Below, one piece after another: positions 1 to 5,858 of a stretch of 7,451 nt of DNA (within the stretch, counting starts at the first letter, position 1; each line of letters starts with the position of its first letter). This DNA is from an uncultured Blautia sp. (GTDB taxonomy: Bacteria > Bacillota > Clostridia > Lachnospirales > Lachnospiraceae), in contig CAMBYR010000093.1 in the NCBI GenBank assembly GCA_945872375.1, positions 1 through 7,451 of the forward strand, in the 5' to 3' direction. The notes below the pieces were generated by a model, which ran no database searches, was not told the origin of the DNA, and saw only the letters and a list, made by a program, of their open reading frames with translations. The translations under genes and the position numbers were made by a program.

Positions 1-648
1 GATATGCTGTCCCGTGTGATTATCGGAAGCACCACCAGTATTTTTGCGACGCTGGTTCTTGTGGCGGTGATTACAGTCACAGGTACGGTGATTGGAATGA
101 TCTGCGGATGGCGGGGCGGCAGAGCAGATACGATCCTGATGAGAATTTCCGATGTTTTTCTGGCCTTTCCGGGACTGGTTTTTGCTCTTGCGGTAGCAGG
201 TGTCCTGGGCGGCGGTATCCAGAATGCCATCATCGCCCTGGGTGCGGTCAGCTGGCCAAAATATGCAAGACTTGCGAGAGGACTGACGCTGGCGCAGAAA
301 AATTCCACCTATCTGAAGGCGGCAAGGCTGTCCGGAAGCAGTTCAGGGAAACTCGTGGTCAGGCATATTCTGCCAAATATTGCGGGACAGATTCTGGTAA
401 CCTCTGTGCTGGATATTGGAACCATGATGATGGAACTGGCAGGTCTTTCCTTCCTGGGGCTGGGGGTCAAGCCTCCGATGGCAGAATGGGGAAGCATGAT
501 CAGCGACGGGCGTGTGATGCTTCAGACGGCTCCGTGGATGGTACTGGCACCGGGAGGCGCCATTCTCCTTACGGTGATGATCTTTAACCTGCTTGGGGAT
601 ACGGTACGGGATTACATGGATCCAAAAGAACGGAAGAAATGGAGATAA
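1..648 (+). CDS. ABC transporter permease, DppC/NikC type (5' partial)
   Basis: This is an inner-membrane channel subunit of a peptide/nickel-class ABC importer. The reading frame is open from the first base, and the fragment opens with D-M-L-S-R-V-I, which fits the conserved 'GRDxLSR' segment normally found some 60-80 residues into DppC/NikC/OppC proteins. The true start is therefore upstream, and the first ATG here (position 4) is internal. The 215 visible residues carry several hydrophobic segments (about 13-35, 53-82, 142-157 and 180-198). They also carry the EAA-type cytoplasmic loop that docks on the ATPases (fragment residues 104-126: Y-L-K-A-A then G, ending H-I-L-P-N). This places it in the BPD_transp_1 fold (PF00528). 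The stop lies just beyond an out-of-phase ATG at 639, and the solute-binding protein follows directly, so one operon is likely. A second permease (DppB/NikB) is expected upstream of the window. The substrate cannot be read from this subunit. Confidence 0.93.
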   Translation, partial: DMLSRVIIGSTTSIFATLVLVAVITVTGTVIGMICGWRGGRADTILMRISDVFLAFPGLVFALAVAGVLGGGIQNAIIALGAVSWPKYARLARGLTLAQKNSTYLKAARLSGSSSGKLVVRHILPNIAGQILVTSVLDIGTMMMELAGLSFLGLGVKPPMAEWGSMISDGRVMLQTAPWMVLAPGGAILLTVMIFNLLGDTVRDYMDPKERKKWR

Positions 649-656
649 GAGAAAGT

Positions 657-662
657 AGAGGA
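657..662 (+). promoter_or_regulatory. Ribosome binding site deciding the solute-binding protein start
   Basis: The AGAGGA stretch lies 6 bases before the ATG at 669, a normal spacing. It is too close to the ATG at 663, and it lies downstream of the ATG at 639. It therefore favours 669, which also places the basic residues of the signal peptide (M-R-K-R) at the very N-terminus. Confidence 0.6.
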
Positions 663-668
663 ATGAAC

Positions 669-2222
669 ATGAGAAAAAGATGGATGGCAGCTTTTATGGC
701 TGGTGCAGTGATCGTATCGGCGTCTCAGATACCTGTCTGTGCAGAAGCGGAAAAGACCTTTGTCTATGGTACCACCGGCTATGGAGTGGAAATGGGAGAT
801 GAAGGCCTGAATCCGCACAACAACTATTCCGGATGGAGTGCTCTGCGTTATGGTGTGGGAGAAACCCTGTTTAAATACAATGACAATATGGAGGTGGAAC
901 CCTGGCTGGCTTCCGATTATGAATTTCTGGATGATACGACGGTGAAGATCACTCTTCGCGACGGCGTGACGTTTTCCAGCGGACGTGTCATGGATGGGGA
1001 GGCTGTGAAAGAATGCCTGGATCATCTTCTTGCTGTGCATGACCGTGCACCCGGAGATCTGAAGGTCGACCATATCGAGGCAGATGGCATGACGATCACA
1101 ATTTATACCACAGAGCCAGGCCCTGCACTGATCAATTATCTGGGAGATCCCTACGGAGCCATCATTGACATGGAGTATGGTACGGACGGAGTGGAAGGCA
1201 CATCCCCGGGAACGGCTAAGGTGGCAGGAACGGGCCCTTATGTTGCAGAAAATGTGACAGAAACACAGATTGATCTTGTGAAAAATGAAAATTACTGGGG
1301 CGGGGAAGTCCAGGTGGATAAGGTGACAGTGAAAACCTTCAGTGATGCCGGCTCACTGGCAGCAGCCCTTCAGACAGGAGACATTCAGGGCACTTACGGA
1401 CTGTCTTATGACAGCTATCCATTATTTGACGGCAATCCGGATTACACCATCCGGTCCTGTGCTACAAGCCGCTGCTTCTTTGGACAGTTCAATTATGATT
1501 CAGAAATCATGCAGGACGAAGCGGTCCGGAAAGCAATCTGCATGGGAATCGATAAGGAAGGGTTCTGTTCTGTTTTAATGGAAGGGCGCGGTCTGCCGGC
1601 AAAAGCAGCATTTCCGGGAAGCTTCAGCTATGGAAATGATGCGGTAACCGCTCCGGATTATGATCCGGAGGGTGCAAAAGCCATTCTGGAGGAGGCCGGA
1701 TGGACGGATACCGATGGGGATGGATATGTGGATAAGGATGGGAAGAAGCTGAGCGTGCGCTGGCTGACCTATCCCGGCCGTCTGGAGCAGCCGAAGCTTG
1801 CAGAATATGCCCAGGCAACGCTGAAGGAGATTGGAATCGAGGCAGATATAAACTGCACCCCGAATCATTTAAGTGTTCTGGAAACCGGGGATTATGATAT
1901 ATATGTCAGCTCCCTTACCACGGCACCGACAGGGGATCCGGAGTATTTCTTTACCACCTGCTGCCTGGAAAACTCTGTGAAGAACCGTTCAAACCATACA
2001 ATTGATCAGGTAGAGATGTTATTCGGGGAGCTTCACCAGGAATTTGATCCGGAAAAAAGAGGAGAGCTTGCGATTCAGATGCAGCAGGCAATGCTGGATG
2101 AAAGTGCCATTTTCTTTGTATCTCATCTGAACATGGGAATCGTTACAAAAGCAAATGTAACGGGCATGTCCGCACATCCCTGTGATTATTACGAGATTAC
2201 AGCAAAGCTGAATGTGGAATAA
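669..2222 (+). CDS. ABC transporter solute-binding protein, family 5 (peptide/nickel class)
   Basis: This is the extracellular substrate receptor of the importer, 517 residues from the preferred ATG at 669. In-frame ATGs at 639 and 663 are possible but have poorer ribosome-site spacing. Residues 1-25 form a signal peptide: basic M-R-K-R, a hydrophobic core, then V-C-A before E-A-E-K, a signal-peptidase-I-like site. The family-5 (SBP_bac_5, PF00496) hallmarks are L-N-P-H near the mature N-terminus, E-P-W-L-A, T-L-R-D-G-V-x-F-S-S-G, G-T-G-P-Y (187-191) and N-E-N-Y-W-G-G (206-212). Residues 347-355 read D-T-D-G-D-G-Y-V-D, an EF-hand/dockerin-like calcium loop seen in some Gram-positive members. 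Length and the C-terminal layout resemble NikA/DppA, but no residue I can see fixes nickel over a peptide or chelate. Cysteines at C-A-T-S-R-C and T-T-C-C are notable. The gene sits between the permease and the two ATPases without a terminator. Family is confident, cargo is not. Confidence 0.92.
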   Translation: MRKRWMAAFMAGAVIVSASQIPVCAEAEKTFVYGTTGYGVEMGDEGLNPHNNYSGWSALRYGVGETLFKYNDNMEVEPWLASDYEFLDDTTVKITLRDGVTFSSGRVMDGEAVKECLDHLLAVHDRAPGDLKVDHIEADGMTITIYTTEPGPALINYLGDPYGAIIDMEYGTDGVEGTSPGTAKVAGTGPYVAENVTETQIDLVKNENYWGGEVQVDKVTVKTFSDAGSLAAALQTGDIQGTYGLSYDSYPLFDGNPDYTIRSCATSRCFFGQFNYDSEIMQDEAVRKAICMGIDKEGFCSVLMEGRGLPAKAAFPGSFSYGNDAVTAPDYDPEGAKAILEEAGWTDTDGDGYVDKDGKKLSVRWLTYPGRLEQPKLAEYAQATLKEIGIEADINCTPNHLSVLETGDYDIYVSSLTTAPTGDPEYFFTTCCLENSVKNRSNHTIDQVEMLFGELHQEFDPEKRGELAIQMQQAMLDESAIFFVSHLNMGIVTKANVTGMSAHPCDYYEITAKLNVE

Positions 2223-2259
2223 CGGCCTTTGTGCATAAGAAAAAGGGAGACTGTTCTTT

Positions 2260-3051
2260 ATGGAACCATTGTTAATGGCAGAGCATGTGACAATTTGCTA
2301 TCATGGAAAACCTGTGGTACAGGATGTAAGCTTCCGGCTGGAGCCGGGAGAGATCCTGGGTGTGGTTGGTGAATCCGGCAGCGGAAAAAGTACGATCATT
2401 AAAGCGATTATGGGACTTCTGGGCGGCGGAGGAATGGTGACCCGGGGGGATATCTGGTATAAGGGGCAGAATATGGTGGATATGTCGGAAAAAGAAAGAA
2501 GACGGTTTTTAGGCCCGGAGATCGGTCTGATCTTTCAGGACTGCAAGGCGGCATTGTGCCCGATCCGTACCATTGGCGCCCAGATCTATGAAAGCCTGTC
2601 CGAACACGAAAAGATTACAAAAAAAGAAGCCTTTGAGCGTGCCGGTGAACTGATGAAAAAAATTGGTCTGGAAGATTATCTGCGTGTACTGAACAGCTAT
2701 CCCTTTGAATTATCCGGCGGTATGAATCAGCGTGTGGGGATCTGTACCGCCATGATGATGAAGCCTTCTCTTCTTCTGGCGGATGAGCCCACCAGTGCGC
2801 TGGATGTGACGGTACAGAAGCAGGTGGTGGAAGAAATGAAGCTGATGCGTAAGGACTATGGGACTGCCATGCTCCTCGTTACTCATAACATTGGTGTCGT
2901 GGCCGCGCTGGCAGATCAGGTGCTTGTTCTGAAGAATGGGAAAATGATGGATTACGGTACAGCAGATCGGGTATTGCATCATCCGGAAAATGAATATACG
3001 AAAACCCTGATGAATTCGGTTCTGTATTTACGGAGGAATGGCAATGCCTGA
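2260..3051 (+). CDS. ABC transporter ATP-binding protein, DppD/NikD type
   Basis: This is the first of two cytoplasmic ATPases that power the importer, 263 residues. The start ATG at 2260 is preceded by AAGGGAGA ending 9 bases upstream. All nucleotide-binding elements are present: Walker A G-E-S-G-S-G-K-S-T (37-45), Q-loop Gln93, signature L-S-G-G-M-N-Q (151-157), Walker B L-L-L-A-D-E-P with catalytic Glu176 and D-loop S-A-L-D (171-182), and switch His209. The signature has Met-Asn where many members have Met-Arg/Lys; this is a mild variation. The protein stops soon after H-P-E-N-E-Y-T-K, so it lacks the ~60-residue C-terminal extension and cysteine motif of full-length OppD/DppD (about 320-340 aa). 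In size it resembles NikD. The gap from the binding-protein gene is only 37 bases, and the gene overlaps the next ATPase by 8 bases, which suggests translational coupling. Intact and probably functional. Confidence 0.93.
   Translation: MEPLLMAEHVTICYHGKPVVQDVSFRLEPGEILGVVGESGSGKSTIIKAIMGLLGGGGMVTRGDIWYKGQNMVDMSEKERRRFLGPEIGLIFQDCKAALCPIRTIGAQIYESLSEHEKITKKEAFERAGELMKKIGLEDYLRVLNSYPFELSGGMNQRVGICTAMMMKPSLLLADEPTSALDVTVQKQVVEEMKLMRKDYGTAMLLVTHNIGVVAALADQVLVLKNGKMMDYGTADRVLHHPENEYTKTLMNSVLYLRRNGNA
2789..2823 (+). repeat. 35-base perfect repeat, copy 1 (in first ATPase)
   Basis: This stretch encodes T-S-A-L-D-V-T-V-Q-K-Q just after Walker B. It is base-for-base identical to 3564-3598 in the second ATPase, including third codon positions, and the bases on both sides differ. 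The protein motif is conserved in the family; the identical synonymous sites are what stand out. Confidence 0.85.
3032..3036 (+). promoter_or_regulatory. Ribosome binding site deciding the second ATPase start
   Basis: GGAGG lies inside the 3' end of the first ATPase gene. It is only 1 base from the ATG at 3038 but 7 bases from the in-frame ATG at 3044, so the protein more likely begins M-P-E-I-L-L at 3044. Confidence 0.65.
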
Positions 3052-3802
3052 GATTTTACTGAAAGCGGAACATTTAAAAAAAATATTTACTGCAGGCGGG
3101 AAATCATTTGCTGCCGTAGATGATGTAAGCTTCACCCTGGAAAGCGGAGCATGTCTTGGAATCGTGGGAGAATCCGGGAGCGGAAAAAGTACCATTGCCC
3201 AGATGCTTACCAGACTTCTGGATGTTTCTGATGGAAGAATCTTTCTTCAGGGTGAGGAAATCACCCATGCAAGGGGAAAGAATCTGCGGGAGGTTTATCG
3301 GAAGATGCAGATGGTATTTCAGATGCCGCAGGAGTCTTTTGATCCACGCTGCACTCTGGGGGACGGGATCGGAGAGAGTCTTCGAAATATGGGAATCAGC
3401 CGGAAAGAAACCAGGAAAAAAGTGGAGGAACTGCTGATCACCTGCGGGTTGTCTCCGGAGTTTGCCGGACGGTATCCTCATGAGGTCAGCGGCGGAGAAT
3501 GCCAGAGGGCTGCCATTGCACGGGCTCTGGCGGTGGAACCGAAGCTTCTGATCTGTGATGAAGCCACCAGTGCGCTGGATGTGACGGTACAGAAGCAGAT
3601 CCTGGAATTGCTGATGGAATTAAAAGAGAAGAAAGGGCTTTCCTTTCTGATGATCTCCCATGACCTGGCACTGGTGCAGGCGTTCTGTGATCGTGTGCTT
3701 GTTTTGTATCAGGGAAAAGTGATGGAAACCGGAACACCGGATGAGGTGATCTTTCATCCGAAGACAGAATACACAAAGCTTCTGGTGAATTCTGTGCTGT
3801 AA
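3044..3802 (+). CDS. ABC transporter ATP-binding protein, DppF/NikE type
   Basis: This is the second ATPase of the importer, 252 residues from the ATG at 3044; a start at 3038 would add two residues. Motifs in order are Walker A G-E-S-G-S-G-K-S-T (42-50), Q-loop Gln93, signature V-S-G-G-E-C-Q-R (148-155), Walker B L-L-I-C-D-E-A with Glu173 and S-A-L-D (168-179), and switch His206. The F-D-P-R segment (99-102) after the Q-loop is typical of DppF/OppF/NikE-type subunits and identifies this as the partner of the DppD/NikD-type subunit upstream. Like that partner it ends just after the H-P-K-T-E-Y-T-K segment, without the longer OppF tail. It is the last gene of the operon, and the hairpin at 3811-3856 begins 8 bases after the stop. 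A 35-base stretch is identical to the upstream paralogue (2789-2823 and 3564-3598). Confidence 0.93.
   Translation: MPEILLKAEHLKKIFTAGGKSFAAVDDVSFTLESGACLGIVGESGSGKSTIAQMLTRLLDVSDGRIFLQGEEITHARGKNLREVYRKMQMVFQMPQESFDPRCTLGDGIGESLRNMGISRKETRKKVEELLITCGLSPEFAGRYPHEVSGGECQRAAIARALAVEPKLLICDEATSALDVTVQKQILELLMELKEKKGLSFLMISHDLALVQAFCDRVLVLYQGKVMETGTPDEVIFHPKTEYTKLLVNSVL
3564..3598 (+). repeat. 35-base perfect repeat, copy 2 (in second ATPase)
   Basis: Direct-repeat partner of 2789-2823, 775 bases downstream and in the same codon register. The genes around it are otherwise clearly diverged, although the Walker A coding segments are also close in sequence. Confidence 0.85.
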
Positions 3803-3810
3803 ACAGAACG

Positions 3811-3856
3811 AAAAATTCCCGTAGAAACCCGAAAAGGGATTTCCACGGGAATTTTT
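3811..3856. terminator. Bidirectional intrinsic terminator between convergent genes
   Basis: AAAAATTCCCGT (3811-3822) is exactly complementary to ACGGGAATTTTT (3845-3856). The interior can extend the stem imperfectly (GAAA with TTTC, CC with GG) around a small A-rich loop. The A5 and T5 tracts are part of the stem, so either strand reads as a GC core followed by a T tract. It starts 8 bases after the + strand ATPase stop and lies 33 bases beyond the end of the - strand transporter gene, which is where a shared terminator is expected. Confidence 0.88.
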
Positions 3857-3889
3857 ATGGAGATATATCAATTCAAAATAGAACTGTCA

Positions 3890-5506
3890 TTAGTTTTTTG
3901 CAGTACCAACTTTCTTTTTGATGACAAACAGTGTCAGCAGCATCAGAACGATTCCAACCGGAAGAGAGATCCATGCGGACTGTGTGAAGCCTGCCACAAT
4001 ATAGGTGACAAAGGAAACTGCTGCTGCGGTAATGGCATAGGGAAGCTGGGTAGACACATGGTTTACATGGTCACACTGTGCACCTGCGGAAGCCATGATC
4101 GTTGTATCGGAAATCGGAGAACAGTGGTCACCGCATACGGCACCTGCCATGCAGGCGGAGATGGAGATGATCATCAGTTCCGGATTGCTGTTTTCAAAAG
4201 CATGTACTACGATGGGGATCAGAATACCGAAGGTTCCCCAGGAAGTACCGGTAGCAAATGCCAGACCGCATCCAACAAGGAAAATGATTGCCGGAAGCAT
4301 CATGACAAGTGTGTCTGCGGAAGACTGAATGGCAGTGGCTACGAATTCTTTTGCACCAAGGCTGTCTGTCATGGCTTTTAAGGACCATGCAAAGGTCAGG
4401 ATCAGGATTGCCGGAACCATGGCCTTGAAGCCTTCCGGAAGGCATGCCATGCAGTCGCGGAAGGACAGAACGCGGCGTACCAGATACAGAATAACAGTGA
4501 TCAGAAGTCCGAAGAAGCTTCCAAACACAAGACCTACAGAGGCATCACTCTGAGAAAAGGCTTCTACAAAGCCGGCTCCTTCAAAGAATCCGCCGGTGTA
4601 GATCATACCGATGACACAGCATACCACAAGGCTGATGATCGGGATCAGCAGATCGATGACTTTTCCTTTTGGATTGCTCTGATCGTCTGCGGCGTTGGCG
4701 TAAGGACGTCCTGGCGTGGTGAAGATATCGCCTTTCAGAGCGTTGTCTTCATGAAGCTTCATGGGGCCGTAATCGGCTTTCATGATTACAAGTCCTACCA
4801 TCATGACAATGGTGAGCAGTGCGTAGAAGTTATAAGGAATGGCTCTGATAAAGATTGCCAGGCCGTCTTCTCCTTCTACAAAGCCGCTGACTGCCGCTGC
4901 CCAGGATGAAATAGGAGCGATGATGCAGACAGGTGCTGCAGTAGCATCGATCAGGTAGGAAAGCTTTGCACGGGATACGTTGTGTTTGTCTGTTACGGGG
5001 CGCATAACGCTTCCGACTGTCAGACAGTTGAAATAGTCGTCGATGAAAATCAGGATACCAAGCAGAATGGTGGCAAGCTGTGCGCCTGTGCGTGATTTGA
5101 TATGGGTGCTGGCCCAGCGTCCGAATGCTGCGGAACCACCCGAATGATTCATCAGGCTGACCATAGCTCCCAGGATGACCAGGAATACCAGAATACCCAC
5201 ATTGTAGCTGTCGGAAAGTACACTGATGATACCATCCTGGAAAATATGGGTGATCGTACCCTCAAAGGTGAATCCTGAGTAAAACAGTCCGCCTACCAGA
5301 ATACCGATGAACAGGGAACTGTAAACCTCTTTGGTGATCAGCGCCAGGGCAATGGCCACGATGGGCGGAAGCAAAGCCCAGAAGGTTGCGTACATGGAAG
5401 GCTGATAAGCCTCTTCTTCAGCTGCGAGCACTGCCAGCGGGCTTGCCATGATTGTCATGGAAGCTGCAGCCAGCATAAGAAGCAGCCGGTTTCTTTTTCT
5501 TTGCAT
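3890..5506 (-). CDS. lysW: NhaC-family transporter, probable lysine transporter (lysine-riboswitch controlled)
   Basis: This is a polytopic membrane transporter of 538 residues in the Na+/H+ antiporter NhaC family (PF03553). The chosen ATG (complement of 5504-5506) has AAGGAGGA 8 bases upstream. Longer in-frame starts run into the terminator and riboswitch and are rejected. Family marks are I-D-D-Y-F-N (155-160), inside a membrane segment, and G-D-H-C-S-P-I-S-D-T-T (459-469), with about eleven hydrophobic segments overall. The N-terminus (R-K-R-N-R, hydrophobic 8-28, V-L-A-A then E-E-E) looks like a cleavable signal peptide ahead of the first true membrane span near residue 41. NhaC relatives include Na+/H+ and malate/lactate exchangers. 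From memory, comparative work on lysine riboswitches proposed the name lysW for NhaC-type members under such control. The leader here therefore points to lysine uptake, presumably ion-coupled, shut off when lysine is plentiful. This lysW is unrelated to the LysW carrier protein of lysine biosynthesis. Family confident; substrate inferred. Confidence 0.9.
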   Translation of the reverse strand: MQRKRNRLLLMLAAASMTIMASPLAVLAAEEEAYQPSMYATFWALLPPIVAIALALITKEVYSSLFIGILVGGLFYSGFTFEGTITHIFQDGIISVLSDSYNVGILVFLVILGAMVSLMNHSGGSAAFGRWASTHIKSRTGAQLATILLGILIFIDDYFNCLTVGSVMRPVTDKHNVSRAKLSYLIDATAAPVCIIAPISSWAAAVSGFVEGEDGLAIFIRAIPYNFYALLTIVMMVGLVIMKADYGPMKLHEDNALKGDIFTTPGRPYANAADDQSNPKGKVIDLLIPIISLVVCCVIGMIYTGGFFEGAGFVEAFSQSDASVGLVFGSFFGLLITVILYLVRRVLSFRDCMACLPEGFKAMVPAILILTFAWSLKAMTDSLGAKEFVATAIQSSADTLVMMLPAIIFLVGCGLAFATGTSWGTFGILIPIVVHAFENSNPELMIISISACMAGAVCGDHCSPISDTTIMASAGAQCDHVNHVSTQLPYAITAAAVSFVTYIVAGFTQSAWISLPVGIVLMLLTLFVIKKKVGTAKN

Positions 5507-5514
5507 GAATTTTT

Positions 5515-5519
5515 CCTCC
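5515..5519 (-). promoter_or_regulatory. Ribosome binding site of the NhaC-family gene
   Basis: On the - strand GGAGG (within AAGGAGGA) lies 8 bases before the ATG at 5506. It follows the T tract of the leader terminator by only about 10 bases. It supports the M-Q-R-K-R start over the in-frame ATG beginning at 5530, which falls at the end of the T tract. Confidence 0.8.
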
Positions 5520-5529
5520 TTCAATGACA

Positions 5530-5573
5530 TAAAAAAACCATGAATGACAGTTCCGTCGGAAACACATTCATGG
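5530..5573 (-). terminator. Riboswitch-controlled intrinsic terminator
   Basis: On the - strand CCATGAATG (5573-5565) pairs perfectly with CATTCATGG (5546-5538). The inner GTTTCC/GGAAC segment extends the hairpin, and a run of seven T follows (5537-5531). It lies between the lysine aptamer and the ribosome binding site, the standard place for the off-switch of a lysine riboswitch: with lysine bound, P1 forms and transcription stops here. Confidence 0.88.
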
Positions 5574-5593
5574 CATGAATATACATACGATTT

Positions 5594-5755
5594 GATAGCG
5601 CTCCACAACTTTGTGACAGTACGGCACATGTTCTGTGCCGTCCCAGGGTCCGCCCTCCTGGCTGTGAGGACCCTTCGGCGGTTTTCCCTTTGGCGGTGAA
5701 GGAACTGCCATGTTCCGTGAAGATCACTGCTACTGATGAAAATCGCGCCTCTATC
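5594..5755 (-). ncRNA. Lysine riboswitch (L box) aptamer
   Basis: Read on the - strand, the ~162-base element begins GATAGAGGCGCGA and ends TGTGGAGCGCTATC. The two ends close P1 through GATAG/CTATC and carry the conserved GAGG and GGAG purine elements. Inside, in order, are ATCAGTAGCAGTGATC (the AGTA turn region of P2), CCGCCGAAGG, a helix GGGTCC/GGACCC (5673-5668 with 5651-5646), CCTGGGA, a hairpin CGGCAC/GTGCCG (5640-5635 with 5627-5622), ACTGTCA, and a short CACA/TGTG hairpin. The order and wording of these blocks match lysine riboswitches of known structure, such as that of Thermotoga, as I recall it. The aptamer binds lysine in the nascent RNA and controls the transporter gene through the terminator at 5530-5573. 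Confidence 0.95.
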
Positions 5756-5791
5756 ATTTTTCTGTTTTTTATGTCGAATTTTCTGATATTT

Positions 5792-5820
5792 ACTGTATCA
5801 GCTTTCCTGAAAAAATACAA
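5792..5820 (-). promoter_or_regulatory. Candidate promoter for the riboswitch-transporter transcript
   Basis: On the - strand TTGTAT (5820-5815) and TACAGT (5797-5792) are separated by 17 bases. Both boxes are only partial matches to the sigma-A consensus, but the position is right: transcription would begin near 5785, about 30 bases before the aptamer. The region is AT-rich. Confidence 0.4.
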
Positions 5821-5822
5821 GC

Positions 5823-5849
5823 GTTTTCCATAAAAAACATGTGGAAAAC
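5823..5849 (-). terminator. Inverted repeat after the Gx gene, possible weak terminator
   Basis: GTTTTCCA (5849-5842 on the - strand) pairs exactly with TGGAAAAC (5830-5823) around an 11-base loop. It begins 9 bases after the Gx gene stop, and a T-rich run (TTGTATTTTTT) follows 2 bases later. The stem is AT-rich and the loop large, so termination would be inefficient. It may allow some read-through into the lysine riboswitch leader. The T-rich run overlaps the candidate -35 of the next transcript. Confidence 0.35.
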
Positions 5850-5858
5850 CATAGTTTT

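Larger units (their letters stand above)
5507..5858. other. 352-base non-coding leader region
   Basis: No protein gene is supported here. The stretch is accounted for by the transporter's ribosome binding site, its leader terminator, the lysine riboswitch, a candidate promoter and the inverted repeat after the Gx gene. A reading frame of about 113 codons across it on the - strand (5521-5862) reads through the riboswitch and has no ribosome binding site. Confidence 0.8.

Noticed and set aside
108..587. 159-codon + strand frame inside the permease gene
   Set aside because: Alternative frame of a well-conserved membrane protein; composition is unlike a real protein and it has no start signal.
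612..1073. - strand frame opposite the binding-protein N-terminus
   Set aside because: Shadow frame of the confirmed gene, with no family resemblance and no ribosome binding site.
3857..4381. Long + strand open frame antisense to the transporter gene
   Set aside because: Low-complexity, Cys/Gly/His-rich translation with no ribosome binding site, lying wholly over the opposite strand of a strongly supported NhaC gene.
5507..5629. 41-residue N-terminal extension of the transporter
   Set aside because: It would be translated from within the aptamer and terminator hairpin; AAGGAGGA at the correct distance supports the start at 5506.
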